This document shows positions 1 through 9,171 of a stretch of 64,000 nucleotides of DNA, piece by piece (within the stretch, counting starts at the first letter, position 1; every line of letters begins with the position of its first letter). Made by a program: the position numbers and the translations under genes. Location: the NCBI GenBank assembly GCA_015067785.1, contig SVLR01000003.1:1-64000 (forward strand). Direction: 5' to 3'. This DNA comes from Oscillospiraceae bacterium. Its GTDB lineage: Bacteria; Bacillota; Clostridia; Oscillospirales; Oscillospiraceae. The notes under the pieces were generated by a model. The model did not search any database and was not told where the DNA came from. It was given only the letters and a program-made list of their open reading frames with translations.

Positions 1-539
1 CCGACCAGCGGCTGACAGAGATCGGCGCGAAGATCGGTCTTGTGCCGGAGGAAAGAAGACGGCAGGTGGAGGAAAAATATGACCTTGTCCGTCGGGAGCT
101 GCAAAGACTCGAAAGCACCGGCGTGGCGACCAGTCCCGAGCTAAATGAAATGCTGAGCCGGTATGATTCCACCCCTGTTGCCCAATCGGCACGGCTTGCA
201 GACCTGCTCCGCAGACCGCAAGTGACGTATACGGATTTGGCACCCTTTGATAAGACCCGCCCGGAATTGCCGCAGGCAGTCACGGAAGCGGTGGAGATCC
301 AAATCAAATATGCGGGCTACCTCGCCCGGCAGGAAAAACAGGTGCAGGTCTTTTTGCAGGAGGAAAGCCGCAAGCTGCCCCCGGATATCGACTATGAGAA
401 AATAAATGGTCTGCGCTTGGAAGCAAGACAAAAGCTCTCCGAAATTCGCCCCGTGTCCATCGGACAAGCCGGCCGCATCTCCGGCGTCAGCCCGGCAGAC
501 ATCGCGGTGCTGCTCATTTATTTGGAACAGAATAAATAA
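1..539 (+). CDS. mnmG: MnmG (GidA), C-terminal part only
   Basis: This is the end of tRNA uridine-5-carboxymethylaminomethyl modification enzyme MnmG; the gene begins before the window and the reading frame is open from base 3. MnmG is the FAD-dependent partner of MnmE and modifies U34 of several tRNAs. The visible part is the helical C-terminal domain that contacts MnmE and tRNA. Family-typical strings are RPQVTYTDL, VEIQIKYAGYL, DIDYEKINGLR and the closing IGQAGRISGVSPADIAVLL. The stop is followed at once by a strong terminator, so no rsmG-type gene follows as it does near many Firmicute origins. Identification is from remembered family motifs; confidence is high. Confidence 0.95.
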   Translation, partial: DQRLTEIGAKIGLVPEERRRQVEEKYDLVRRELQRLESTGVATSPELNEMLSRYDSTPVAQSARLADLLRRPQVTYTDLAPFDKTRPELPQAVTEAVEIQIKYAGYLARQEKQVQVFLQEESRKLPPDIDYEKINGLRLEARQKLSEIRPVSIGQAGRISGVSPADIAVLLIYLEQNK

Positions 540-543
540 TAAG

Positions 544-579
544 TCCGCGGCAGGGAATCTCCCTGCCGCGGATTAAAAA
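544..579 (+). terminator. Rho-independent terminator of mnmG
   Basis: A perfect 13-bp GC-rich inverted repeat (TCCGCGGCAGGGA and its complement, 544-556 and 560-572) with a 3-nt loop begins five bases after the mnmG stop and is followed by a short A/T tract. Confidence 0.85.
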
Positions 580-694
580 GGCTCCCTTGTGTAAAGGGAG
601 CTGGATTTTGCGAAGCAAAAGACTGAGGGATTGACAACCCCTCCGAGCAAAATCAAAGATTTTGCCCGCCTCCCCTTACACAGGGGAGGCTTTC
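580..694. repeat. Intergenic palindromic repeat, copy R1
   Basis: About 115 bp with complementary ends: GGCTCCCTTGTGTAAAGGGAGC near the left end (itself a hairpin) and GCCTCCCCTTACACAGGGGAGGC at the right. The internal part has a second hairpin around TTTTGCGAAGCAAAA and the phrase CTGAGGGATTG. Copies R2 (2498-2619) and R3 (28543-28710) share this plan. No coding capacity is seen. It abuts the stop codon of the DUF2207 gene and may also act as its transcription end. Confidence 0.75.
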
Positions 695-2398
695 TTATCT
701 CGTTAAGCTCTGCACCTTTTTGGAGAACTCCCGGAGGGGGACCTGCTGACGGGAGGCATCCATTTTTTCTAAGGTCTCTTCCATGATCTTATTCCACTTT
801 GTTGCGGTGATCTTATCCCGCAGGGGGAAGTCGATGTAGGGACATTCCTGAAGGGGCTTGGTACCAAACTGTCGGGCGAATACACCGCCCACACCCAGCG
901 CCAGCGCATAGGGAGCAAGATCGAAGAAATAATCGGGATTTTGCTTGGAGATGGCTTCCAGCGACTGGCGGGAGACCCGGGTGATATACCGACGGAAGCC
1001 GAGAATTTGCGCCATGGCATCCTTACCGTCCTCTGTCCGTCTGCCGCCGAAATATGCCATAAGTCCCGCCAAAAATTCCAAGGCCACGAAAATGATGCCT
1101 ACCAGCGGCCGCCCGGATAGGAGCGAGAAGAAGATCCACGCAATGGCGAGGATGCAGCTAAGAAAGAGCTGCCGCCGTCTTCTCAGGAATAGACAGGGCA
1201 CGGCATTCTGAATATGATGGGCGGTAAAACAGCCGAAAAAGGCGAATAAAACGCCGATAAAGGACTGAAAAGCAGTACCAAAGCCCAGCGCAAGGCCGGT
1301 ACCCAAGCCCACAAACAGACCGCACAGAGAGGTCAGCACCCGGAAAATACGACGGTTTCCTGAGCGTTTGTCCACAAGGTGGCGTACAGGAGGCTGGGTA
1401 TGGGCCACCTTTTGGGAAAGCAGCGCATAGCGATAGCCGGAGCAATCTGCGCTTTCACTTTTATGAAAGAGACTGCCGAAGACCTTCCGCTCAAAATCGC
1501 TACGCTCGTTGCCCATATCCATCCGCTTGCGCAAAATGACTTTTTTTCGGTCCGGCTCGATCTTTATGTAGCCGAGCCGTGCCCAGTAGAAGACCATTAA
1601 GCTCAGATCCGGGTTTTGAAGGGTAAGAAAGGAGCCGAGAAGACCGGCATTCAGCCCTTCAGGAAGGGAGACTCCGTCTCTACGCCGGGGAGGCAGACAG
1701 CGCAGCTTCCAGATCCAGTAAAGAAGGGCAAGGGCGGCACACACGAGCATACCGATCTGGTCAATGTCTGAGGAAAAGATCGCCAGCACCGGCTGGGGGA
1801 ACATTTCTTCTGTGACAGTCAGGGAAAGCTGCAATGTCTCATGATCCACAAGAACCTTGGCGGTGCTGCCGGTAATAGTGTTCTTATTTGTGGAATAGAC
1901 GATGTCCTTTTCAATGTTGCTTTGGTGATAGCCGCTTTGGAAGGTGGGGCGCGTCTCAATATTGCCGGGAAGTGTCAGGGAAAAGCGGAGATAATCCACT
2001 TTATAGGCACTGCTGCAAAGAAGGGGAAGCCGCAGCACTAAGGCGCCGTCTTCTCCTTTATGTACCACATCCCGGAGGGTATAGCTGACGGTGAAGGGGA
2101 AATCACCGATGCCGGTGCCGAAATGATCGGAAAGGGGGATCAGCTTCATACTGCTCTCGGAGACCGTAGAAACGGAGACACCGTTTAGTGCAATGGCGGT
2201 GGCATCAGCCGGAACGGAAAAATAAAAATTACCGGGGGTGTCTTTATGGATGGTGGCGTTCACCTTTACCTGACAGCTGCTGTCTTCGGAGACGGTGGCC
2301 TGAAGCTGGATGGAGGTCTCTCCGGTGGCGGCAAAGACCTTTGTGGGCAGTAAAAAAACTGCCAATAGCAAAAGAATAAGCAGCAAGCTCCGCTTCAT
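695..2398 (-). CDS. DUF2207-family membrane protein
   Basis: A 567-residue predicted secreted/membrane protein of the DUF2207 family, whose function is unknown. The start at 2398 is chosen because AAGGAG lies 7 bases upstream; a longer frame from 2416 would run through that site. Residues 1-23 form a signal peptide ending VFA. A large extracellular beta-rich domain follows, then a transmembrane segment near residue 215, a cytoplasmic stretch with the winged-helix-like pattern around FYWARLGYIKIEP, a cluster of hydrophobic segments near 345-430 and the C-terminal motif DYFFDLAPYALALGVGGVFA typical of the family. It stands alone between two repeat elements with its own promoter. Confidence 0.8.
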   Translation of the reverse strand: MKRSLLLILLLLAVFLLPTKVFAATGETSIQLQATVSEDSSCQVKVNATIHKDTPGNFYFSVPADATAIALNGVSVSTVSESSMKLIPLSDHFGTGIGDFPFTVSYTLRDVVHKGEDGALVLRLPLLCSSAYKVDYLRFSLTLPGNIETRPTFQSGYHQSNIEKDIVYSTNKNTITGSTAKVLVDHETLQLSLTVTEEMFPQPVLAIFSSDIDQIGMLVCAALALLYWIWKLRCLPPRRRDGVSLPEGLNAGLLGSFLTLQNPDLSLMVFYWARLGYIKIEPDRKKVILRKRMDMGNERSDFERKVFGSLFHKSESADCSGYRYALLSQKVAHTQPPVRHLVDKRSGNRRIFRVLTSLCGLFVGLGTGLALGFGTAFQSFIGVLFAFFGCFTAHHIQNAVPCLFLRRRRQLFLSCILAIAWIFFSLLSGRPLVGIIFVALEFLAGLMAYFGGRRTEDGKDAMAQILGFRRYITRVSRQSLEAISKQNPDYFFDLAPYALALGVGGVFARQFGTKPLQECPYIDFPLRDKITATKWNKIMEETLEKMDASRQQVPLREFSKKVQSLTR

Positions 2399-2433
2399 AA
2401 CCCGTCTCCTTTCCAAAATGGTGATACACCATC

Positions 2434-2462
2434 ATTTTACCATAAGAAAGCTATGATAGCAA
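2434..2462 (-). promoter_or_regulatory. Promoter of the DUF2207 gene
   Basis: Read on the minus strand: TTGCTA (2462-2457), 17-bp spacer, TAAAAT (2439-2434), about 36 bp before the start codon. Confidence 0.5.
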
Positions 2463-2497
2463 TTATAAAATATCAAATTAACGATTATAAATGATAA

Positions 2498-2619
2498 AGG
2501 CTTCCCCTTGAGGGGAAGCAGTCAAAAATCTTTGATTTTTGACTGATGAGGTGGATTGCTTTTTACACCTCATCCGACAGCCCTTGCGGGCTGCCGCCTT
2601 CTCTTCAAGGAGAAGGCGT
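2498..2619. repeat. Intergenic palindromic repeat, copy R2
   Basis: About 120 bp built of nested hairpins: GGCTTCCCCTTGAGGGGAAGC, then AGTCAAAAATC/GATTTTTGACT, then CAGCCCTTGCGGGCTG, closed by GCCTTCTCTTCAAGGAGAAGGC. It follows the same outer-arm plan as R1 and R3 although the internal sequence differs. Confidence 0.7.
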
Positions 2620-2629
2620 GATCTAACGG

Positions 2630-2728
2630 TCAATTAAATTTCCTGTTTTCCATATGCCCGGAATTGACGATGGGCGGCTTGGGGTCCTTGGCTTCCCAAG
2701 GGATTTTCGGCGTTTCTTTTTCTTTCAT
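2630..2728 (-). CDS. Small ORF, 32 residues, unknown
   Basis: A short open frame (start MKEKETPKIPWEAKDPKPPI) with a good GGAGGG ribosome site 5 bases before ATG. The product is hydrophilic, Pro/Lys-rich, and has no cysteine or hydrophobic segment. It lies divergently to the ABC exporter genes. I recognise no family. It could be a small peptide, for instance a ribosomally made precursor exported by the neighbouring transporter, or a chance ORF. Only the start signal and proline/lysine composition support it. Confidence 0.35.
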   Translation of the reverse strand: MKEKETPKIPWEAKDPKPPIVNSGHMENRKFN

Positions 2729-2784
2729 ATTGATCCCTCCACCCATATTGTTTGCAGAAACCGGAAATACATACAAAGGAAAGA

Positions 2785-2813
2785 TTGCGAAGAAGGGTGT
2801 TTTGTGCTATATT
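2785..2813 (+). promoter_or_regulatory. Promoter of the ABC exporter operon
   Basis: TTGCGA (2785-2790), 17-bp spacer, TATATT (2808-2813), 34 bp before the start codon of the first ABC gene. Confidence 0.5.
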
Positions 2814-2847
2814 GATTGCAAACGAAAAAAACAGAAGGAGGGACTGC

Positions 2848-4566
2848 ATGCAAAAGCTAATGAAATATATCCGTCCCTTTTGGCTGACCATACTTTTTGG
2901 CCTTGCCATAAAGTTTACTGCCACCTATATCGAGCTGCAAATTCCCAAATTGATGCAGGTCGTTTTGGATGAAAAAGTGCCCGCAGGACTGGAAAGGGAG
3001 ATCTATCTCTTTGGCGGGCTGATGGTGCTTTGCTCTATCCTCGCAATGGTGCTGAATATCACAGCCAACCGCATTGCCTCCAAAACTGCCGGTAAGATCA
3101 CAAGGCGGCTGCGTCACGATCTTTTCAATAAGCTCCAAAGACTCTCTCCCCGGCAGATGGATACGGTGACGGTGCCCTCGGCAGTGTCCCGGCTGACCAG
3201 CGACTCCTATAATGTAAATAATCTCATCGTCCGCATCCAGCGGATCGGTGTCCGGGCACCGATCTTGCTCATTGGCGGCATTTTCTCTATGCTGTCTATG
3301 GACTGGGCGCTGGCGTTGATTCTTGTTGCGCTACTACCGTTTATCAGCATTGTAGTATATGTGGTAACGAAAAAATCGGTACCCCTGCACCGCAGGACCC
3401 ACGAGCTGCAGGACAAGATCGTAATGATTTGTCAGGAAAATATTACCGGTGTCCGGGTCATTAAGGCGCTGAGCAAGACCGGGCACGAAAAAAGGCGTTT
3501 TTATGGCGCGGTGGAGGACCGAAACGAGGTCTCCCTGCAGGCGCAGAAGGTCTCCGGTATCAGCGGTCCGCTGACTACCCTCATCCTCAATTTAGGTCTT
3601 ACCGTCCTTGTGGTAGTGGGCGCATACCGAGTCAATGCCGGCGCTACCGGTTCCGGTGTGATCGTTGCCTTTTTGCAGTACTTTGTGATGATCCTCAATG
3701 CCGCTGTGATGGTGACCCGTGTCATTATTATGTGCGCCACCGCCCAGGCCAGCGCCAACCGCATTGCGGAGGTGATGGCACTCCCGGAGGATATGCTGTG
3801 CCTGCCGGGGGAGGAGAAGGAAGAAAATGCGCCCCATATCGTCTTCCGGGATGTGACTTTCAGCTATTCCGGCAAGGGTAACAATTTGGAAAATCTCAGC
3901 TTTTCTTTGGAAAAGGGACAGACCCTGGGGATTTTGGGTGCCACCGGCTCCGGAAAAAGCACCATTATCAAATTGCTTTTGCGGCTTTACGATGTAAATT
4001 CCGGCGAAATTCTTATCGACGGGCAGGATATCTGCACGATCCCGAACGATGTATTACGAAAGAAATTCGGCGTGGTGTTCCAAAACGACTTTGTGAAAAT
4101 GACCACCATCGGTGAAAATATTCGCTACTATCGGGATATTCCTGACGAGGAGCTGCTCTCTGCCATTGCCGATGCCCAAGCATCCGGCTTCGTGGAGGAA
4201 AAGGGCGGTCTGACCGGTGAGGTGGACATCCGGGGCAATAACCTTTCCGGCGGTCAAAAACAGAGACTTCTCATCAGCCGGGCGCTGGCAGGGAAACCGG
4301 AAATTCTCATTTTGGACGATGCTTCCTCTGCGCTGGACTATAAAACCGACGCAAACCTGCGCCGCGCTCTGCGGCAAAATTACGAAAATTCCACCAAGGT
4401 CATCGTTGCCCAGCGGGTCAGCTCTCTGCGCCACGCGGACCTGATCCTTGTGCTGGATGACGGTGCGGTAATCGGCGCAGGCAATCACGACACCTTAATG
4501 GCGACCTGCGGGGAATACAAAATGATCGCGAATGCCCAAATGGGTGACAGAGAGGAGGGAGCATAA
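2848..4566 (+). CDS. ABC exporter half-transporter, degenerate-site subunit
   Basis: A 572-residue type IV ABC exporter subunit: six-helix transmembrane domain (about residues 1-310) then an ATPase domain. Start at 2848 follows AAGGAGG by 6 bases; longer in-frame starts lack a ribosome site. Walker A is GATGSGKST (near 364) and the signature is LSGGQKQ, both normal. The Walker B aspartate is followed by Asp, not the catalytic Glu (LILDDASS), and the switch histidine is Gln (IVAQRVSS). These two changes mark the non-catalytic half of heterodimeric exporters of the BmrC/LmrC/TM287 type. Its stop overlaps the start of the partner by one base. Substrate unknown; such pairs are often multidrug exporters. 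Confidence 0.9.
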   Translation: MQKLMKYIRPFWLTILFGLAIKFTATYIELQIPKLMQVVLDEKVPAGLEREIYLFGGLMVLCSILAMVLNITANRIASKTAGKITRRLRHDLFNKLQRLSPRQMDTVTVPSAVSRLTSDSYNVNNLIVRIQRIGVRAPILLIGGIFSMLSMDWALALILVALLPFISIVVYVVTKKSVPLHRRTHELQDKIVMICQENITGVRVIKALSKTGHEKRRFYGAVEDRNEVSLQAQKVSGISGPLTTLILNLGLTVLVVVGAYRVNAGATGSGVIVAFLQYFVMILNAAVMVTRVIIMCATAQASANRIAEVMALPEDMLCLPGEEKEENAPHIVFRDVTFSYSGKGNNLENLSFSLEKGQTLGILGATGSGKSTIIKLLLRLYDVNSGEILIDGQDICTIPNDVLRKKFGVVFQNDFVKMTTIGENIRYYRDIPDEELLSAIADAQASGFVEEKGGLTGEVDIRGNNLSGGQKQRLLISRALAGKPEILILDDASSALDYKTDANLRRALRQNYENSTKVIVAQRVSSLRHADLILVLDDGAVIGAGNHDTLMATCGEYKMIANAQMGDREEGA

Positions 4567-6383
4567 TGGCTGGAATGCGAGGTAGACTGACCCGGGGAGA
4601 GACCAGCGGTGACAACCGACGGTTTTCGAATAAGCCGGTGGATAAAAGAAAGACCCTTCTGCGACTGTGGCGATACTTAGGCAGAAGCCGCTATTTGCTG
4701 CTTGCCGCCATCGTGCTCTCTGTTTCCGGCAGCGCATTGGCACTTTACGGACCGAAGCTTTCCGGTATGGCGCTGGATGCGGTGGATTTAGGCGTTGGAA
4801 AAGTAGACTTTTCTGTGGTGCTGCGCTGCGCCTTTTGGATGGTTTTTTGCTATGTGATCTCTGCGGTGCTGAACTACTTTCTGCGTATCGCAATGGCATA
4901 TCTCTCCCGGGATGTATCTACCCATATGCGGCAGGACATATTTTCTAATATGATGCGCTTACCTGTCGGCTTTTACGATAAAAACCAAACCGGTGACATT
5001 ATCAGCATCATCACCTATGATGTGGACACTGTGAACACCACCATTTCCACCGACGCGGTGCAGATTCTCCAAAGCTTGGTTACGGTGATCGTGTCCTTTA
5101 TTATGATGCTCACCATTGCTCCGGTGTTGGTGACTATTTTCTGCGTCACCGTGCCGCTTACCTTTCTGTTCTCTAAATGGTATGCTGGCTGGACCCGGAA
5201 GCTGTTTCGCAAGCGCTCCCAAAAGCTGGGAGCACTCAACGGCTTTGTAGAGGAAATGCTCACCGCCCATTCCACCACCCGTGCATACGGTTTGGAGGAC
5301 GCGGTACTCCGGGAATTTGACGAAAAGAACGATGAGGCGATCAAGGCATATACTACCGCCGAAGCCAACGGTACGATGAACGGCCCTATCGTTAACTTTA
5401 TCAGCAATTTGTCGCTGTCTTTTGTCTGCCTTTTTGGTGCGGTGCTCTTTTACCGGGGGCAGGTGACCCTGGGCAATCTCTCAAGCTTTATCCAGTACTC
5501 CCGGAAATTCTCCGGCCCGGTCAACGAGATCGCCAATATTTTTGCAGATTTGCAAAGCGCTCTTGCGGCAGCGGAGCGGGTGTTCACCCTTATTGACGCA
5601 GAGCCGGAAAAAGAGGACGCGATCGATGCCATAAAACTGGAAACGGTCTCCGGAGATGTGCGGTTTGAAGGCGTGGATTTTTCCTACCTGCCGGAAAAGC
5701 CCATCATTAAAAAATTAGATATCCACGCCGCCCCCGGCTCCCTGACTGCCATCGTGGGGCACACCGGCGCAGGCAAGACCACCATCATTAACCTCCTTAT
5801 GCGGTTTTACGATGTGGACGGCGGCAGGATCTTACTGGATGGTAAGGACATCCGGGACATTACCCGCGCTTCTTTGCGTAAAGCATACACGATGGTTTTG
5901 CAGGATACTTGGCTCTTTAACGGCACGATCTTTGAAAATATCGCTTACGGAAAACCGGATGCCACCATGGAGGAAGTGGTGCAGGCGGCAAAAGCTGCCC
6001 ACATCCACGGCTATATCTCCCGACTGCCCAATGGCTATGATACAGTACTGTCCGATAACGGCTCGTCTATCTCCAAGGGACAAAAGCAGCTGCTCACCAT
6101 TGCAAGAGCCATGCTTTTGGATGCCCATATGCTGATTTTGGACGAGGCAACCTCCAATGTAGATACCCGGACGGAGCAAAAAATACAGGATGCAATGCGG
6201 CAGCTTATGCAGGGGAAAACCTGCTTCGTTATTGCTCATAGACTTTCTACCATCCGCTCTGCCGATAATATTTTGGTGCTGGATCAGGGTGAGGTAGTGG
6301 AGCAGGGCACCCACGAAAGCCTGATGGCAAAAAAGGGACATTATTATAAGCTCTATAACGCCCAATTCGACTCTGCAGGATAA
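4566..6383 (+). CDS. ABC exporter half-transporter, catalytic subunit
   Basis: A 605-residue partner of the upstream ABC protein, translated from a TAATG overlap. It has a longer basic N-terminus (about 40 residues), a six-helix membrane domain, and an ATPase domain with GHTGAGKTT, a normal LILDEATSNVD Walker B and a normal AHRLST switch histidine. Its signature motif is altered (SISKGQKQ instead of LSGGQ). Together the two proteins would form one consensus ATP site (this Walker A/B with the partner's LSGGQ) and one degenerate site, the classic asymmetric heterodimer. Inner-membrane location; substrate cannot be told. Confidence 0.9.
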   Translation: MAGMRGRLTRGETSGDNRRFSNKPVDKRKTLLRLWRYLGRSRYLLLAAIVLSVSGSALALYGPKLSGMALDAVDLGVGKVDFSVVLRCAFWMVFCYVISAVLNYFLRIAMAYLSRDVSTHMRQDIFSNMMRLPVGFYDKNQTGDIISIITYDVDTVNTTISTDAVQILQSLVTVIVSFIMMLTIAPVLVTIFCVTVPLTFLFSKWYAGWTRKLFRKRSQKLGALNGFVEEMLTAHSTTRAYGLEDAVLREFDEKNDEAIKAYTTAEANGTMNGPIVNFISNLSLSFVCLFGAVLFYRGQVTLGNLSSFIQYSRKFSGPVNEIANIFADLQSALAAAERVFTLIDAEPEKEDAIDAIKLETVSGDVRFEGVDFSYLPEKPIIKKLDIHAAPGSLTAIVGHTGAGKTTIINLLMRFYDVDGGRILLDGKDIRDITRASLRKAYTMVLQDTWLFNGTIFENIAYGKPDATMEEVVQAAKAAHIHGYISRLPNGYDTVLSDNGSSISKGQKQLLTIARAMLLDAHMLILDEATSNVDTRTEQKIQDAMRQLMQGKTCFVIAHRLSTIRSADNILVLDQGEVVEQGTHESLMAKKGHYYKLYNAQFDSAG

Positions 6384-6387
6384 AAAA

Positions 6388-6420
6388 TCGGTGTGCCGCA
6401 AAATACGGCACACCGAAATC
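6388..6420. terminator. Bidirectional terminator
   Basis: An 11-bp perfect stem TCGGTGTGCCG (6388-6398 with 6406-6416), 7-nt loop, A-rich on the left and AATCATTT on the right. It sits between the converging ABC and glycosyltransferase genes and can serve both. Confidence 0.75.
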
Positions 6421-6422
6421 AT

Positions 6423-7433
6423 TTAGTTGAAACGCACGATTTTATTTGCCAGACGGTAAACAAAAGCAGTAAGGTTCCGGAAAAGCTTGCCCTTTGCAGA
6501 CACAAGGCACAGACCGGTGCCGTAGCGCAGCTTGTCTGCCCATTTCTTATCAAAGGCACGGCAATCTGCCCACATGGTTTCTAAATCTGCATCGGACTCA
6601 TCGGTTTTGTTCAGTCGGGTAAAGCAGCAGGCAATGCCGAACATAATAAACAGCTCGTGGCGCAGATATCGCTTCAGCTTCGGCTCAGTTACATTATCCA
6701 AGTGGAAACTCCGGAAGCAATCCCTTGCAGCGCCCTGATGCTGGCGGTACTTGCGCATACCTACATCGTGCTGGACGGATTGCCCCTCCCGACCGATGGT
6801 GTAGCGGTACAGATCGATATTTATATACCGCATCCGCTTCGTTTTGTGCAGGCACTGGCAGATCATAAAATTATCCTCATAGGATACATGCTTAGGAAGA
6901 TCAACCCAGCCATCACGCATTAGCTCTGTGCGGAAGGTGGCGCTGTGCAGAGAGATGAGCTGATGGATATGGAATTTCCGGGTTTCCGCCCAAGTAAAGA
7001 TCTTGCCCTCCGGCAGCGCATTTTTGTAGCAGATGGAACGGTCACCCTTGCCGTCCTCGTGAACATAAAAATAGTTGGTCACCATCAGATCAATGCCGCC
7101 CTGCTTTTCACATTCCTCTAATGCGTCCAGAAAAGCGGGGAAATCCGCACTCATTTTGTCGTCGCTGTCCACTACCTTGAAATAGGTACCGGTAGCGTGC
7201 TTAAGGCCTTGATTGATGCCCTCACCGTGACCACCGTTTTCTTGGTGGATGACCCGGATGATATCCGGATACCGGGCGGCATATTCATCGGCAATGGCAC
7301 CGGTGCGGTCCTTGGAGCCGTCGTTAATGACGATGACTTCCACTCTGTCCCCACCCAAAACCAGACTATCGAGGCAGGCAGCCATATAGTCCTCGGAATT
7401 ATAGCAAGGGACAGTAACGGTTAATAGCTTCAT
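6423..7433 (-). CDS. Family 2 glycosyltransferase
   Basis: A 336-residue GT-A fold glycosyltransferase family 2 protein. The start at 7433 is supported by AAGGAG 8 bases upstream. The N-terminus shows VTVPCYNSEDYMAACLDSL, then VINDGSKDRT, GGHGEGINQGLKHA and the DXD-like metal/nucleotide-sugar motif VVDSDDKM near residue 100. There is no clear membrane helix, so a soluble or peripheral enzyme that adds a sugar to a lipid, polysaccharide or protein is likely. It is a single-gene unit, so the acceptor cannot be inferred. Confidence 0.85.
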   Translation of the reverse strand: MKLLTVTVPCYNSEDYMAACLDSLVLGGDRVEVIVINDGSKDRTGAIADEYAARYPDIIRVIHQENGGHGEGINQGLKHATGTYFKVVDSDDKMSADFPAFLDALEECEKQGGIDLMVTNYFYVHEDGKGDRSICYKNALPEGKIFTWAETRKFHIHQLISLHSATFRTELMRDGWVDLPKHVSYEDNFMICQCLHKTKRMRYINIDLYRYTIGREGQSVQHDVGMRKYRQHQGAARDCFRSFHLDNVTEPKLKRYLRHELFIMFGIACCFTRLNKTDESDADLETMWADCRAFDKKWADKLRYGTGLCLVSAKGKLFRNLTAFVYRLANKIVRFN

Positions 7434-7538
7434 AGAAAAACTCCTTTTTACGGATGAATACAGGAGCATTATACTCTTGTTTTCCGAAAAATGCAAGGGC
7501 TTACAAAGCCATAGCCAAGTTAAAGCGCGTTCACTTAT

Positions 7539-8141
7539 TTAATGCTGTCCGTGCAGCTTGATTTTTTTGTGTTCTTTTATGCCTTGAATATAGCATCGAT
7601 GGCACATAGCAATGTAGGCATCGTTGCCGCCCAGCAGGACCTGATCGCCCTCGGTGACGATGTAGCCGTCGCAGATTCGGGCATTTACCGTGGCTTTATT
7701 GCCGCAATCGCAGATGGTCTTAATTTCCTGAATGGCATCTGCCACCTCCATCAGCCGCCGGGAGCCGGGGAACAGCTTGGTTTGGAAATCTGTTCGCAGA
7801 CCAAAGCACATAACAGGGATGTTATAGTCATTGACAATGGCGCGGAGCTGATCGATCTGCTGCGGTGTCATAAACTGACATTCGTCCAAAATGATCACAT
7901 CGCAAGCTCCCGCTTTGTTCTCTGCAAAAAAGGCATATACATCCATATCTGCGGAAATGATCTGGGCATCCGCCTGCAAACCGATTCGGCTTTTTACCAC
8001 ATTTTCGCCGTCACGGGTGTCTGCACCGGGCTTAATGAGCCATACATTTAAGCCGTTTTCTTCATAGTTATACTTGGTAATCAGTGCTTGGGCGGTCTTA
8101 CTGGAGCCCATTGCACCGTACTTGAAATAAAGCTTTGCCAT
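7539..8141 (-). CDS. tdk: Thymidine kinase
   Basis: A 200-residue type II thymidine kinase that phosphorylates thymidine with ATP in pyrimidine salvage. It has the P-loop GAMGSSKT (residues 9-16), the Walker B-like VIILDECQFM whose Glu is catalytic, the lasso region, and a zinc-binding set CDC...CHRC at the C-terminus. Length fits the bacterial family. A strong ribosome site (GAGGAGGG) precedes the ATG. Confidence 0.96.
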   Translation of the reverse strand: MAKLYFKYGAMGSSKTAQALITKYNYEENGLNVWLIKPGADTRDGENVVKSRIGLQADAQIISADMDVYAFFAENKAGACDVIILDECQFMTPQQIDQLRAIVNDYNIPVMCFGLRTDFQTKLFPGSRRLMEVADAIQEIKTICDCGNKATVNARICDGYIVTEGDQVLLGGNDAYIAMCHRCYIQGIKEHKKIKLHGQH

Positions 8142-8170
8142 CGGGGACCCTCCTCTTTCTATCTTTCTTT

Positions 8171-8199
8171 ATTATACAAACCCCCTGCCTGTTAAGCAA
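8171..8199 (-). promoter_or_regulatory. Promoter of tdk
   Basis: Minus strand TTGCTT (8199-8194), 17-bp spacer, TATAAT (8176-8171), 30 bp upstream of the tdk start. Confidence 0.6.
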
Positions 8200-8211
8200 G
8201 TAAAAAAGACT

Positions 8212-8239
8212 TTGATTATGACGAAAAATATGCTATACT
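8212..8239 (+). promoter_or_regulatory. Promoter of the 8281 gene
   Basis: TTGATT (8212-8217), 16-bp spacer, TATACT (8234-8239). It is back to back with the tdk promoter, 12 bp between the two -35 boxes. Confidence 0.5.
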
Positions 8240-8280
8240 TTTATGCATAATTCCCATATCAGAATAGAGGTGCGGAAAGA

Positions 8281-9063
8281 ATGGGAAGACTTTTTGGGCA
8301 AAGCTATACTACGCAAAGGCGAAAATGTAAGGAAGCCAAGGAAAAATATCGACAGACACCGGCTGCGGATACGCGGATACATTTGGCAGAGCAATACATA
8401 AGGCTGGCAGACATTCTTCTTTATAATGAAAAACGGTTATCTGCTGCCTGCACATATCGGAAGGCCCTAAAGCTTATGAATGAGGAAACGGTCGGCTCTG
8501 ACCTGTATAAATGCATTTACCGCGGCTTGGGAGACTGCTATTTAGAATGCCGTCCGCAAAAGGCAAGAGGGTATTACGAAAAAGTGTTGCCCATAGAAAA
8601 AGAGGACATTTCCTCGCTGCGGATGAAAAAATCCATCTGTACTTCTATAGCAGTTACATATAGAAAAGAGAAGGATTTGGAAAACGAGCTATATTGGCGT
8701 GTGCAGGTGCAGGAACTGCAGGAGAGGATCACGCAGCAAAAGGAAGATGTCAACGATCCTTATTGGCTTATTTACAACACAAATATTGTGGCAAAGCTGT
8801 ATGACCAAAAGGGCGATATGGCAAATGCCGTATGCTATAGCCGTATGCTGATAAAGCAGGTGGAGGAGCTGTTGATCCCCACAGCAGTAGGTGCAGTTCT
8901 TGAGGAATATGCAACAGCTTATTGGCGAATCGGCATTTTTACAGAAGACCGGGATGGGCTTAAAAAGGCGCAGGAGCTGTTCGAAGCGCTTTGCAAGCAT
9001 TCCCACAGCAAAAAGGTCTATGAAATGCGTCTTGCCGAAATCGGAAAAATGCTGACAGATTAA
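8281..9063 (+). CDS. TPR-like helical-repeat protein, unknown function
   Basis: A 260-residue, mostly helical soluble protein. Tyr/Ala/Leu spacing (for example YIRLADILLYNEKRLSAACTYRKALKL and GDCYLECRPQKARGYYEKVLPIE) resembles tetratricopeptide repeats, which usually bind other proteins. No signal peptide, membrane segment or catalytic motif is visible. It is monocistronic with its own promoter and terminator, so neighbours give no clue. I do not recognise a named family. Confidence 0.6.
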   Translation: MGRLFGQSYTTQRRKCKEAKEKYRQTPAADTRIHLAEQYIRLADILLYNEKRLSAACTYRKALKLMNEETVGSDLYKCIYRGLGDCYLECRPQKARGYYEKVLPIEKEDISSLRMKKSICTSIAVTYRKEKDLENELYWRVQVQELQERITQQKEDVNDPYWLIYNTNIVAKLYDQKGDMANAVCYSRMLIKQVEELLIPTAVGAVLEEYATAYWRIGIFTEDRDGLKKAQELFEALCKHSHSKKVYEMRLAEIGKMLTD

Positions 9064-9072
9064 ATGATATAG

Positions 9073-9111
9073 AAAAAGGCTTGCAGCTGTGGTTAGGCTG
9101 CAAGCCTTTTT
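9073..9111. terminator. Rho-independent terminator
   Basis: A 15-bp perfect stem AAAAAGGCTTGCAGC (9073-9087 with 9097-9111) with 9-nt loop and terminal T run, immediately after the 8281 gene. The A run on the other side lets it work in both directions. Confidence 0.9.
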
Positions 9112-9171
9112 CAAATAGGATCAAAAAAACCTTCCCCCTCGGGGGAGACGGAAAAAACTATAGAGTTATCA

